NCBI GenBank assembly: GCA_021781255.1
Contig: JAJXXG010000624.1
Location: forward strand, 1-11,192
Source: Acidobacteriota bacterium
GTDB taxonomy: Bacteria > Acidobacteriota > Terriglobia > Terriglobales > Acidobacteriaceae
Length of the DNA: 11,192 nt
Direction of reading: 5' to 3'
Positions 1-6,464 of this stretch are shown piece after piece; within the stretch, counting starts at the first letter, position 1, and each line of letters begins with the position of its first letter. The position numbers were made by a program, and so were the translations under genes. The notes under the pieces were generated by a model, which saw only the letters and a list, made by a program, of their open reading frames with translations, did not search any database and had not been told where the DNA came from.

Positions 1-116
1 CTGCTGCAAAAATCTGCGACGGGGCAATCGTTCAATTTCACCAGAATTCCATCCGGCCGAAAACCGCCTCGCTTGGGAGGATCGCAGCGAAATCTTGGTG
101 GGTGCAGTTCTTCCAC
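1..116. other. Left edge, no gene recognised
   Basis: This stretch lies downstream of the minus-strand deaminase gene and upstream of the window edge. No open frame with recognisable protein features crosses it. A weak short hairpin (CCTC at 68-71 pairing with GAGG at 78-81) is present but has no adjoining T-tract in either direction, so it is not called as a terminator. Confidence 0.4.
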
Positions 117-545
117 TCAAAACCGAATCATTACCAATTCCACAACAGCCTCTGAAAATATTTCGGTTGTGAATCCAAAGCTTTCAGCCCATCGATTATT
201 GTCGGACTCAGGCGCCACGACCCGCTTAATGCCCGCCTGGATAATCGCGGCAGCGCATTGCGAGCAGGGCATGAACGGCCAAACGTAGATGGTGCAACCG
301 TCCAGGTCCTGCTTTGCGGTAAGGATGGCGTTGATCTCCGCATGGATGATCGTCCGGTACTTGACTTCGCGGTTCCCCAGGCGGTCTGGCGTGTCGGCTA
401 CGCCCTTGGGGTGACCGTTGAAGCCAAGCGAGACAACAAACTTGCCGCGAGTGATGACCGCGCCCACCTGTGTGCTTGGGTCCTTGCTCCAGGTTGAAAC
501 CAACCGCGCCATCTCCATGAAGCGTGCATCCCAGTCAGCCACCAT
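117..545 (-). CDS. dCMP/cytidine deaminase family protein (ComEB/dCMP deaminase type)
   Basis: This 142-residue protein belongs to the zinc-dependent cytidine/deoxycytidylate deaminase superfamily, and most likely deaminates dCMP to dUMP in the cytoplasm for thymidylate synthesis. The zinc site is visible: H68-A69-E70 supplies a zinc ligand and the catalytic glutamate, and the PCSQC motif (C94 and C97) supplies the other two ligands. The N-terminal half has the family's pattern of VGAVI followed by a substrate-loop stretch FNGHPKGV and a spacer before HAE, which is typical of dCMP deaminases rather than tRNA adenosine deaminases. Length matches the family. The start at 545 places a tryptophan-aspartate segment near the N-terminus, as usual; GGAG lies about ten bases upstream. 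It is transcribed away from the electron-transfer cluster and is probably unrelated to it. The exact substrate (dCMP versus another deoxycytidine compound) cannot be fixed from sequence alone. Confidence 0.88.
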   Translation of the reverse strand: MVADWDARFMEMARLVSTWSKDPSTQVGAVITRGKFVVSLGFNGHPKGVADTPDRLGNREVKYRTIIHAEINAILTAKQDLDGCTIYVWPFMPCSQCAAAIIQAGIKRVVAPESDNNRWAESFGFTTEIFSEAVVELVMIRF

Positions 546-728
546 CCCTCACTTTCTCCGCGGAAACACTACTTCGGCGAACCTTCCATCGTAAACCTGC
601 CATCAGGTCCCGGGGGCGTCCGTTCTTTGCCCTCACTGTAACGTATCTTGCCCTGCCGGCATCAGGCGTCCGTGATCTGCGCGTTCGAACGGAAGATTGC
701 CCCTGCAAACCAGGCGAAAAAAGCAAGC

Positions 729-758
729 GGGACAATCTGGCTTAAAGTCCGGTATGAT
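729..758 (+). promoter_or_regulatory. Candidate sigma-70 promoter for the kinase-regulator pair
   Basis: A -10-like TATGAT at 753-758 (five of six matches to TATAAT) is preceded by GGGACA at 729-734 (four of six matches to TTGACA) with an 18-base spacer. Transcription would begin near 765, about 45 bases before the preferred kinase start at 811. Position and the -10 match support it; the -35 is weak, and single sites of this quality occur by chance. Confidence 0.4.
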
Positions 759-810
759 CCTGTTTTGCCGCATTCCTGCAGCTTTTATGCATGCGGCACG
801 AGAGGGCAAG

Positions 811-1869
811 ATGGATCGCTCCCTTCCCGCCGGGCGACGATCGCAGATGCTGTGGGTAAGCGGAGTTTGGGTTCTGCCCTTTCTGGCTATTTTTGTCTGG
901 GACTTCCCTGCTGCCGCATGGGCCAGGGTGATCGGCGTGGCCATTTTCGCCATTGCGGCGCCGCTTCCGGCCCTTTTTCGCATGCGCCGGGAGAAGGAGC
1001 GCCTGCAGAATCGCATAGAGCAGGCAGAGAACGACGCGGAGCAACTGAAGCTACAGTTGGAGGCCGTCCGCTCCCGCACCGCGCAACTGCGGGAGGAACT
1101 GCAGGCCGGCGGTCAACAGGCAAAGCGCGCTGACCTTCTCGTGCTGCTGGGCCAGTTCACGGCCGGCTTCATGCATGAATTCAACAATCCCCTGGCGATT
1201 GTGGCAGGAAGGCTTGAGGTGCTCCTCGAAGAACGCAAAGACGATGCTGCATTGTGCAATGACCTGAACCAGATGCTGCGCGAGACGAACTACATGGCAA
1301 ATATCTCCAAGACCATGCTGCAGGCCTTGCGCAAGGATCGCGGCGCCGAGGTCTTTGAGCCCGCAGCTCCGCAAAAAGCGCTCGAGCAGGCGGTGGCAGC
1401 GCTCCGGCCCTCGGCCGAAAGCCAGGACGTAAAGTTGATCCTTGAGATCGCGGAGACGCCCCGAGTCGATGTGCCGGAGCATGTCATCGATGAAGTCGTC
1501 CGCGGCATGTTGAGCAATGCGCTGAAGGCGGTGAAGAACAAGGATGAGGGCTGGATTCGGGTGTGCCTTGAACCCTGCAGGGCCGCAGGCGGAAAAGTGG
1601 AGCTCCGCATCGAAGACAATGGGCCAGGCGTGCCAGAAACCGTTCGCCCACACCTCTTCGAGCCCTTCGTATCGCAAAGCCTGGGCCGGGAGACACTGGG
1701 GATGGGGTTAGGATTGTTTCTGGCCGCCAGTCTTCTCGATATGTACGGCGGCCGCATCCGCTACGAGAATCGGGTGGGCGGAGGCGCCAGCTTCGTGCTC
1801 GAACTGCCTCCAGCGCGATTTATGCCCGGTCGCCCGTATCATTGGTTTGCGGGAGGGAAAACCGGGTGA
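811..1869 (+). CDS. Membrane-anchored sensor histidine kinase (NtrB-like output, no periplasmic domain)
   Basis: This 352-residue kinase autophosphorylates on histidine and should pass phosphate to the regulator encoded next. Two hydrophobic segments (about residues 13-30 and 36-56) are separated by only a few residues, so there is almost no periplasmic sensor. A charged, probably coiled-coil stretch follows (about 59-115). The H-box is FMHEFNNPLAIV with H122 as phosphoacceptor, followed by the N-box (LSNALKAV, N236), G1 box (DNGPGVP, 269-275), F box (LFEPFV) and G2 box (GMGLGL, 297-302). The start at 811 is preferred because GAGAGGG (800-806) lies just upstream and a candidate promoter lies at 729-758; the same frame is open back to an ATG at 697, but that extension adds nothing recognisable. 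The stop overlaps the GTG start of the response regulator by four bases, indicating translational coupling. The signal is unknown; an intramembrane or quinone-linked signal would fit the lack of an exported sensor but is inference. Confidence 0.9.
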   Translation: MDRSLPAGRRSQMLWVSGVWVLPFLAIFVWDFPAAAWARVIGVAIFAIAAPLPALFRMRREKERLQNRIEQAENDAEQLKLQLEAVRSRTAQLREELQAGGQQAKRADLLVLLGQFTAGFMHEFNNPLAIVAGRLEVLLEERKDDAALCNDLNQMLRETNYMANISKTMLQALRKDRGAEVFEPAAPQKALEQAVAALRPSAESQDVKLILEIAETPRVDVPEHVIDEVVRGMLSNALKAVKNKDEGWIRVCLEPCRAAGGKVELRIEDNGPGVPETVRPHLFEPFVSQSLGRETLGMGLGLFLAASLLDMYGGRIRYENRVGGGASFVLELPPARFMPGRPYHWFAGGKTG

Positions 1870-3266
1870 GCCGCATCGTAGTGATTGACGACGAAGCCGC
1901 ACTGGGTGAAAACATTCAGCGGATGCTGCGCTTGCCGAGCACGACGATTTCGCTCTATGTGAGCCCGGTTAAGGGGATGGCCGCATGCCTGGCCGATCCG
2001 CCCGACTTGGTGTTGCTGGATATGCGCATGCCGGGAATGAGCGGGGAAGAGGTATTTGAGCGGCTGCACGAAGCCCATCCGGTGCTCCCCATCGTCTTCC
2101 TCACCGCCTTCGGATCGGTGGAAGGCGCGGTGCTGGCTATGCGCGCCGGCGCTTTCGATTATCTGCAGAAGCCATTCAAGCGCGAAGACCTCCTGCTGGT
2201 CGTCCAGCGAGCCCTCAATCACGCGAAGCTCGAGGCCGAAGTCGAGCGCCTGAAGGACCGCCTGGAAACTCGCGCCGAGGCGGATACGGCCCAGAGCCGC
2301 AACCCCGCCATGGTGGAACAGATGGAACGGTGCCGTCGCGCCGCACCCACCGACGCCACGGTCATGATCCTGGGCGAGAGCGGCACAGGCAAGGAAGTAA
2401 CTGCCCAGCTCATCCATAACCAAAGCGCCCGCAAAAAAGGCCCATTTGTGCCGGTGGAGTGCAGTGCCTTCCCGGGGTCGCTGATTGAGAGCGAGCTGTT
2501 CGGCTACGAGCGCGGCGCCTTCACCGGAGCCCAGCGCACCAAGCGGGGACTGATCGAGTCCGCCGACGGCGGCACGCTGTTTCTGGATGAGATCGGCGAC
2601 CTGAACGTGGAACTGCAAACCCGCCTCTTCCGTTTTGTGGAGGAGCGGGTAGTGCGCCGGCTCGGCGGGCTGACGCCGATCAAGGTCGATTGCCGCATCC
2701 TCTGCGCCACCAACCAGGATTTGGCCGCCAAGATCAAGGCGGGAACCTTTCGCGAGGAACTCTACTACCGGTTGAGTGTCGTCACTGTTAAGCTGCCGCC
2801 CCTGCGCGAACGGCCTGAGGACATTCCCGATCTGGCTCGTTTCTTCCTTGAGAGGTTCTCGCACCGCTACGGCAAGAGCCTTTCAGGATCGCCAAAGTTT
2901 TACGAGGCCCTCCTGGGGCAGCCCTGGCCGGGTAACGTCAGGCAGTTGAAGAACGTGATGGAGAGGCTGGCGACCCTCTACCCGTCCGGCGTCCTGGGGC
3001 CCGAGGATCTGGAAGAAGAACTGCCTCCGATGGCGTTGGCTGCCGACTTGGCCGCGCTTCCCTGGAAAGAGGCGCGGGAGCAGTATCTGGCGCGATTTGA
3101 AAGCTCCTATGCGCAGGCTGTGCTGGCGCGGTGCAACGGCAATGTGAGTGCGGCCTCCCGCGAGGCCGGAGTGGACCGCAAGACGTTCTACACCCTGCTG
3201 CGACGCGAGAAAGAGAATTCGAATGGGGAGCCGATTCCCCAGGCGGAAGAAAAATTCGGGGAATGA
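1866..3266 (+). CDS. NtrC-family sigma-54-dependent response regulator
   Basis: This 466-residue regulator has the three classic domains. The receiver domain (about 2-115) starts IVVIDDE and has phosphoacceptor D52 in LLDMRMPG and the conserved K102 in KPF. The AAA+ domain (about 140-372) has Walker A GESGTGKE (170-177), an exact GAFTGA loop (217-222) that contacts sigma-54, a Walker B ending in D241-E242, and a C-terminal LRERPEDIP sensor segment. A Fis-type helix-turn-helix lies at about 424-448 (NGNVSAASREAGVDRKTFY). It should use ATP to open sigma-54 promoters once phosphorylated by the upstream kinase. The GTG start at 1866 overlaps the kinase stop as GTGA and has GGGAGGG about eight bases upstream; an in-frame ATG at 1842 would add eight residues that precede the normal receiver start. 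A candidate sigma-54 promoter lies about 60 bases after the stop, so the following cluster is the obvious target. Confidence 0.95.
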   Translation: MSRIVVIDDEAALGENIQRMLRLPSTTISLYVSPVKGMAACLADPPDLVLLDMRMPGMSGEEVFERLHEAHPVLPIVFLTAFGSVEGAVLAMRAGAFDYLQKPFKREDLLLVVQRALNHAKLEAEVERLKDRLETRAEADTAQSRNPAMVEQMERCRRAAPTDATVMILGESGTGKEVTAQLIHNQSARKKGPFVPVECSAFPGSLIESELFGYERGAFTGAQRTKRGLIESADGGTLFLDEIGDLNVELQTRLFRFVEERVVRRLGGLTPIKVDCRILCATNQDLAAKIKAGTFREELYYRLSVVTVKLPPLRERPEDIPDLARFFLERFSHRYGKSLSGSPKFYEALLGQPWPGNVRQLKNVMERLATLYPSGVLGPEDLEEELPPMALAADLAALPWKEAREQYLARFESSYAQAVLARCNGNVSAASREAGVDRKTFYTLLRREKENSNGEPIPQAEEKFGE

Positions 3267-3284
3267 ACTCCCCATTTTATTTCT
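3258..3284 (+). terminator. Possible weak intrinsic terminator overlapping the regulator stop codon
   Basis: GGGGA (3258-3262) and TCCCC (3269-3273) form a five-base-pair stem with a six-base loop that contains the regulator's TGA stop. It is followed by ATTTTATTTCT. The stem is short and the T-run interrupted, so termination would be partial. If real, it would separate the regulatory genes from the downstream cluster and leave that cluster under its own promoter. Confidence 0.4.
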
Positions 3285-3324
3285 ATCTTGAGTTTAAACA
3301 TCAGAAAATAAACGATATATAGTT

Positions 3325-3340
3325 TGGCGCGTTCCGTGCT
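3325..3340 (+). promoter_or_regulatory. Candidate sigma-54 (-24/-12) promoter of the cytochrome/PCMH cluster
   Basis: The element reads TGGCGCG-N4-GTGCT. Compared with the consensus TGGCACG-N4-TTGCW it keeps the invariant GG at -24 and GC at -12 with exact ten-base spacing, and differs at only two less critical positions. It lies in the gap between a sigma-54 activator gene and the cytochrome cluster, downstream of an A+T-rich stretch (3274-3322) that could bend for looping or bind IHF. Transcription would start near 3352, giving a leader of roughly 155 bases. No activator-binding repeat was identified with confidence; an eight-base palindrome GTTTAAAC at 3292-3299 is too close to the promoter for a typical enhancer. 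Confidence 0.6.
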
Positions 3341-3424
3341 GTTTCCTCATGCAGGAATCGTGTAGTGAAGCTCTGGAATAAGCAGGCAGATGGGATTTCA
3401 GCAGGTCTGAGTCCCGGCCTTGGC

Positions 3425-3485
3425 GCACGTCCGGGGTCCCCGACGACGGGTCTTTGGCGTTGGGGTGGCACGCCCGGCTTCCCGG
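3425..3485 (+). repeat. GC-rich hairpin-forming leader with short direct repeats
   Basis: A ten-base sequence occurs twice with one mismatch, GCACGTCCGG at 3425-3434 and GCACGCCCGG at 3468-3477. Between and beside the copies are compact inverted repeats: CGGGG-T-CCCCG (3432-3442), CCCG-ACGA-CGGG (3439-3450, mutually exclusive with the first) and CCGG-CTTC-CCGG (3474-3485). The segment lies in the presumed 5' leader of the cytochrome cluster. It may be a leader structure or a relic of a dispersed intergenic repeat; no riboswitch family is recognised. Confidence 0.35.
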
Positions 3486-3508
3486 TTCCTTTGATCAATG
3501 GAGAGGCA

Positions 3509-3937
3509 ATGCACAGAATTCTTCTTTCGGTAATCGCCGCTGGCCTGTTGCTGCCGCTGATGCAGGCGTCGCAGATCCCCGCCTCGGAAAAGAGCAATGT
3601 TGTTCTTCCGCAGGACAAGGGGCCTGACAAGCTCGACGTGTCCAGGTATCCGCCGGAGATCCGGAAGGCGTACCCGCTCTTTGCCGACAAGTGCTCCCAA
3701 TGCCACACCCTCGCGCGCGGAATCAATACCACCATGCCACGGGATGCCTGGGAACGTTATGTCAAGCGCATGATGCACAAGCCCAAGTCCGGCATCGATC
3801 CGGTTCAAGGCAAAACCATCTTTGACTTTCTCGTCTACGACCAGAAAGTGCGCAAGGACCCGAACCCATCGGCCTTCTATCCCTCTTTGACCGACGAACA
3901 GATCGAGGCGTTGAAGGCCCAGCAGCATGTTCGATAA
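3509..3937 (+). CDS. Exported monoheme c-type cytochrome
   Basis: This 142-residue protein begins with a signal peptide (HRILLSVIAAGLLLPLMQA). A single heme-binding motif CSQCH (C62-H66) lies in the context FADKCSQCHTLARG, with downstream methionines (MPRD and KRMMHKPK) as possible sixth ligands. It is probably a small periplasmic or membrane-tethered electron carrier. The start at 3509 is chosen because GGAGAGG lies directly upstream and the protein then begins with the signal peptide; the frame is open back to 3365, but the extra residues are not protein-like and overlap the hairpin-rich leader. It is the first gene after the sigma-54 promoter candidate and is separated from the next gene by about 180 bases. 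It probably shuttles electrons between the flavocytochrome and the Rieske/cytochrome b complex; this role is inferred from position only. Confidence 0.85.
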   Translation: MHRILLSVIAAGLLLPLMQASQIPASEKSNVVLPQDKGPDKLDVSRYPPEIRKAYPLFADKCSQCHTLARGINTTMPRDAWERYVKRMMHKPKSGIDPVQGKTIFDFLVYDQKVRKDPNPSAFYPSLTDEQIEALKAQQHVR

Positions 3938-4013
3938 CTCGGACTTTGAAAGGGCAGCGCCTTCGTTCTGCCGAAAAGGATCGGGTTTGAGAAAGGCACA
4001 ACTTTAAAGCCTG

Positions 4014-4033
4014 CCCTGCGCGAAGTCGAAGGG
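4014..4033. repeat. Imperfect palindrome, candidate dispersed intergenic repeat
   Basis: CCCT-G-CG pairs with CG-A-AGGG around a six-base loop (one G/A mismatch in the stem). It lies in the 169-base gap before the oxidoreductase gene. Similar palindromes containing GAAGTCGAAGGG are familiar to me from intergenic regions of some soil bacteria, including acidobacteria, but this is from memory. There is no T-run after it, so it is not a typical terminator. Confidence 0.35.
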
Positions 4034-4118
4034 TGCGGAAGAAGGGCCGAAAGACGCTGAGCTGTTTGCTCCCGAGGGTTGCTTCCCTTCCCCCGCAGGC
4101 AGCCAAATGAGGAACGAA

Positions 4119-5996
4119 ATGCGCTATCTGATCGCCATCCCGGATCAAGAGTATTTCGGAAAGAACATTCCGTGCCAGAGCGCCTGCCCCATCGAAACGG
4201 AGTGCGGCCGATACGTTCAGGCCATTGGCTTATCAAAGACTGAAGAAGCCTACCTGCTGGCCCGCGCACCCAATCCCTTCGCCTACACGCTCGGCCGTGT
4301 CTGCGGGCACCCCTGCGAAACCAGTTGCCGGCGGGGAAAGATTGACGAGCCGGTTTCCATTTGCGCCCTCAAGCGGTTTGCCACGGATCGCCATAACCTG
4401 GGATCGGGCCACGACCCGGAGCGCAAAAAGCTGCCGCAGGCGGCCCGGCGTAACAATCGTGTGGCCATTGTGGGCTCAGGCGTATGCGGTCTGACTTGTG
4501 CGCACGATCTGGCCCTGCTGGGCTACACAGTGGAGATCATCGACCAGGCGCCAGTTCCCGGCGGCATGATCACCTGGGGCATTCCGCAATTCCGCCTCCC
4601 GCGCGAAGTCATCCGGATGGAAGTGGATCAGATTCTGTTGATGCCCGGCGTGACCCTGCGCGCGCAGACGAAGCTTGGCCGCGACGTTACGCTGTCGCAA
4701 CTGAGGACGGACTTTGATGCCGTACTGCTCGCGCTGGGGCTGGGCAAAGGCCGCGACGTCAAGATTCCTGGCATGAACCTGGCCGGAGTTTATAGCGGAG
4801 TCAATTTTCTCTTCGAGACGAACGAAGGCGCGACAGTTGAACTCGGCAAGAGAGTTGTCGTTGTGGGCGGGGGCAATGTGGCCATCGACGTGGCCCGCTT
4901 CGTGGTGCGCCTGGTGCAGGGGGCAGCCGCCGGCAATGGCGAGGGGGGCCAGAACGGCAACGGAGAGGACTGGGAGGAACTCGAAGAGGAGAGAGAACTT
5001 CGCTACGTGCTTCACGCGGCCCGTGCGGCTGTACGTTCCGGCGCCGAAGAAGTGCGCATGGTGAGCCTGGAATCGCGCCAGGAGATGCCCGCCTGGAAAA
5101 GCGAGGTGGAGGAATCCGAACGCGAAGGAATTATTTTTGACAACGGTTGGGGCATCAAGGAGATTCTGGGCGGGAACGGAGCGGTAACCGGTCTCAGGCT
5201 GCAGCGCTGCATCGCCGTCTTCGATGAGCGGGGACATTTCAACCCCGCCTTCAGCAGCGAAGAAAAGGTTGTTCCCTGCGACAGCGTCATTCTGGCCATT
5301 GGTCAACAGGCCGATTTCTCCTGCCTGCGCGGCGAAGAAGCAGTCGAGCAGACGGCGCGGGGAACCATCAAAGTGGACGACAACCTGATGACGCCCGTCC
5401 CGGGGATCTTTGCCGGCGGCGATGCGGCGCTGGGTCCGCGCCTGCTCGTTGACGCGGTTGCCCACGGGCACAAGGCGGCGCGCTCCATCCACATGTACTT
5501 CAACGGAACCTACAAGAAGACGGTATTGAGCCGCTTCCGTATTCTGTCTAATTGGCAAATGCCGCGCGGATTCCTATTGATTCCGCGGCAGGCGATGCCC
5601 ACGCTGTCCCCCAACCGCAGCCTTGGCGTTGCCGAGGTAGAACTGGGGTTTGACGAGGCGCAGGGCCGCGCCGAGGGGAAGCGCTGCCTGAACTGCCAGG
5701 TTAATACCATCTTCGACGGCTCAAAGTGCATTCTCTGCAACGGCTGCGCGGATATCTGTCCGGAGTTCTGCCTGCGCCTGGTCGATCTGGTGCAGGTCAG
5801 CGGCGACAAGCGCTACGACGCCCTCATTCGCTCGCGCTATGGCGTTTCCTCCGCTCATCTCCAACAGCAGCAGGCGGGAGCCATCATCAAGAACGAAGAC
5901 AAGTGCATTCGCTGCGGCCTTTGCGCGGACCGCTGTCCCACGGGCGCCATCACCATGGAATCGCTTGAGCAACAGGCGACTGAAGTATTTGTGTAA
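4119..5996 (+). CDS. GltD/NfnB-like FAD-dependent NAD(P) oxidoreductase with C-terminal ferredoxin domains
   Basis: This 625-residue cytoplasmic flavoprotein belongs to the family of glutamate synthase small subunit, NfnB and dihydropyrimidine dehydrogenase. The N-terminal helical iron-sulfur domain has cysteines C19, C23, C29, C62, C66 and C70. An FAD-binding Rossmann motif GSGVCG lies at 119-124, with PGGMITWGIPQFRLP after it as in GltD. An NAD(P)-binding motif GGGNVAID starts at 250. A second FAD contact (GIFAGGDAALGPRL) follows. The C-terminus has two [4Fe-4S] ferredoxin-type cysteine sets (537/540/543/547 and 596/599/602/606) plus an extra C523-x2-C526. A glycine- and glutamate-rich insertion follows the NAD(P) motif (about 270-290). 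The start at 4119 has GAGGA at 4109-4113; an in-frame ATG at 4107 has no ribosome site. No GltB-like large subunit is nearby, so glutamate synthesis is unlikely. It lies 13 bases before the Rieske gene, suggesting it exchanges electrons between that complex and NAD(P) or ferredoxin. Confidence 0.9.
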   Translation: MRYLIAIPDQEYFGKNIPCQSACPIETECGRYVQAIGLSKTEEAYLLARAPNPFAYTLGRVCGHPCETSCRRGKIDEPVSICALKRFATDRHNLGSGHDPERKKLPQAARRNNRVAIVGSGVCGLTCAHDLALLGYTVEIIDQAPVPGGMITWGIPQFRLPREVIRMEVDQILLMPGVTLRAQTKLGRDVTLSQLRTDFDAVLLALGLGKGRDVKIPGMNLAGVYSGVNFLFETNEGATVELGKRVVVVGGGNVAIDVARFVVRLVQGAAAGNGEGGQNGNGEDWEELEEERELRYVLHAARAAVRSGAEEVRMVSLESRQEMPAWKSEVEESEREGIIFDNGWGIKEILGGNGAVTGLRLQRCIAVFDERGHFNPAFSSEEKVVPCDSVILAIGQQADFSCLRGEEAVEQTARGTIKVDDNLMTPVPGIFAGGDAALGPRLLVDAVAHGHKAARSIHMYFNGTYKKTVLSRFRILSNWQMPRGFLLIPRQAMPTLSPNRSLGVAEVELGFDEAQGRAEGKRCLNCQVNTIFDGSKCILCNGCADICPEFCLRLVDLVQVSGDKRYDALIRSRYGVSSAHLQQQQAGAIIKNEDKCIRCGLCADRCPTGAITMESLEQQATEVFV

Positions 5997-6009
5997 AGGA
6001 ACCACGGAT

Positions 6010-6462
6010 ATGAATCGACGGGCTTTTCTAAGTTGGGGAACGGCGGGTGCGGCTGCCTTGGTTTCAGCGGTAACAGTCAGTTGCGGGGCGTTGCTCCGCT
6101 TTCTGGTGCCCAGTGTGTTTTATGAGCCGCCGCAGACCTTCAAAATTGGATTGCCGGCAGATTTCCCGTACGGCTCTCCAACTCTGCTGCCCGACGAGAA
6201 GATCTTTGTTTTTCGCGACCGCGACAAGGGCTTTTCCGTGGTCAGCGCGGTTTGTCCGCATCTCGGCTGCACCATCACGCACGCAACCGACCAGGAGTTC
6301 CACTGCCCTTGCCACGGCAGCATTTTCAGTGCCGATGGCTCCGTATTGCACGGCCCATCGCCGCGACCCCTCGAGTGGTATCAAGTCTCGCTGGCGCGCG
6401 ATGGACAGCTCGTCGTCGACAAGGACAAAGCAGTCTCGCCGGCCTACCGCCTGATGGTATAA
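6010..6462 (+). CDS. Rieske [2Fe-2S] protein of a cytochrome bc-type complex
   Basis: This 150-residue protein carries electrons from quinol at the outer face of the membrane. It has an N-terminal twin-arginine-like sequence (NRRAFLSWG) and one hydrophobic segment (about 8-35) serving as signal anchor, consistent with Tat export of a folded Rieske protein. The cluster ligands are C82 and H84 in CPHLGC and C99 and H102 in CPCHGS, with C87 and C101 as the disulfide pair. The later GPSPRPL matches the proline loop. The residue after HGS-x is phenylalanine (F106), where many high-potential Rieske proteins have a tyrosine. The start at 6010 follows AAAGGA (5995-6000); upstream codons in frame overlap the preceding oxidoreductase gene and are not needed. 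It is two bases from the cytochrome b gene, the usual order for these complexes. Length is close to that of short b6f/menaquinol Rieske proteins. Confidence 0.95.
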   Translation: MNRRAFLSWGTAGAAALVSAVTVSCGALLRFLVPSVFYEPPQTFKIGLPADFPYGSPTLLPDEKIFVFRDRDKGFSVVSAVCPHLGCTITHATDQEFHCPCHGSIFSADGSVLHGPSPRPLEWYQVSLARDGQLVVDKDKAVSPAYRLMV

Positions 6463-6464
6463 CG

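Noticed and set aside
697..810. N-terminal extension of the kinase from an ATG at 697
   Set aside because: It starts upstream of the candidate promoter, lacks a ribosome site and adds residues unlike a signal or sensor; 811 has a good ribosome site.
1839..2864. Minus-strand open frame opposite the sigma-54 activator gene
   Set aside because: It covers conserved receiver and AAA+ motifs read on the other strand; no plausible protein of its own.
3466..3482. Second sigma-54-like element, TGGCACG followed by GGCTTC
   Set aside because: The -24 half is perfect, but the next GC is two bases too close, which breaks the required spacing.
3365..3508. N-terminal extension of the first cytochrome from an ATG at 3365
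   Set aside because: It would place 48 odd residues before a normal signal peptide and covers the hairpin-rich leader.
4476..5558. Long minus-strand open frame opposite the oxidoreductase gene
   Set aside because: It mirrors a clear GltD-like gene with FAD and NAD(P) motifs; the antisense product shows no family features.
4119..5996. True glutamate synthase small subunit
   Set aside because: No GltB-like partner is nearby, the protein has extra C-terminal ferredoxin domains, and it sits in a respiratory operon.
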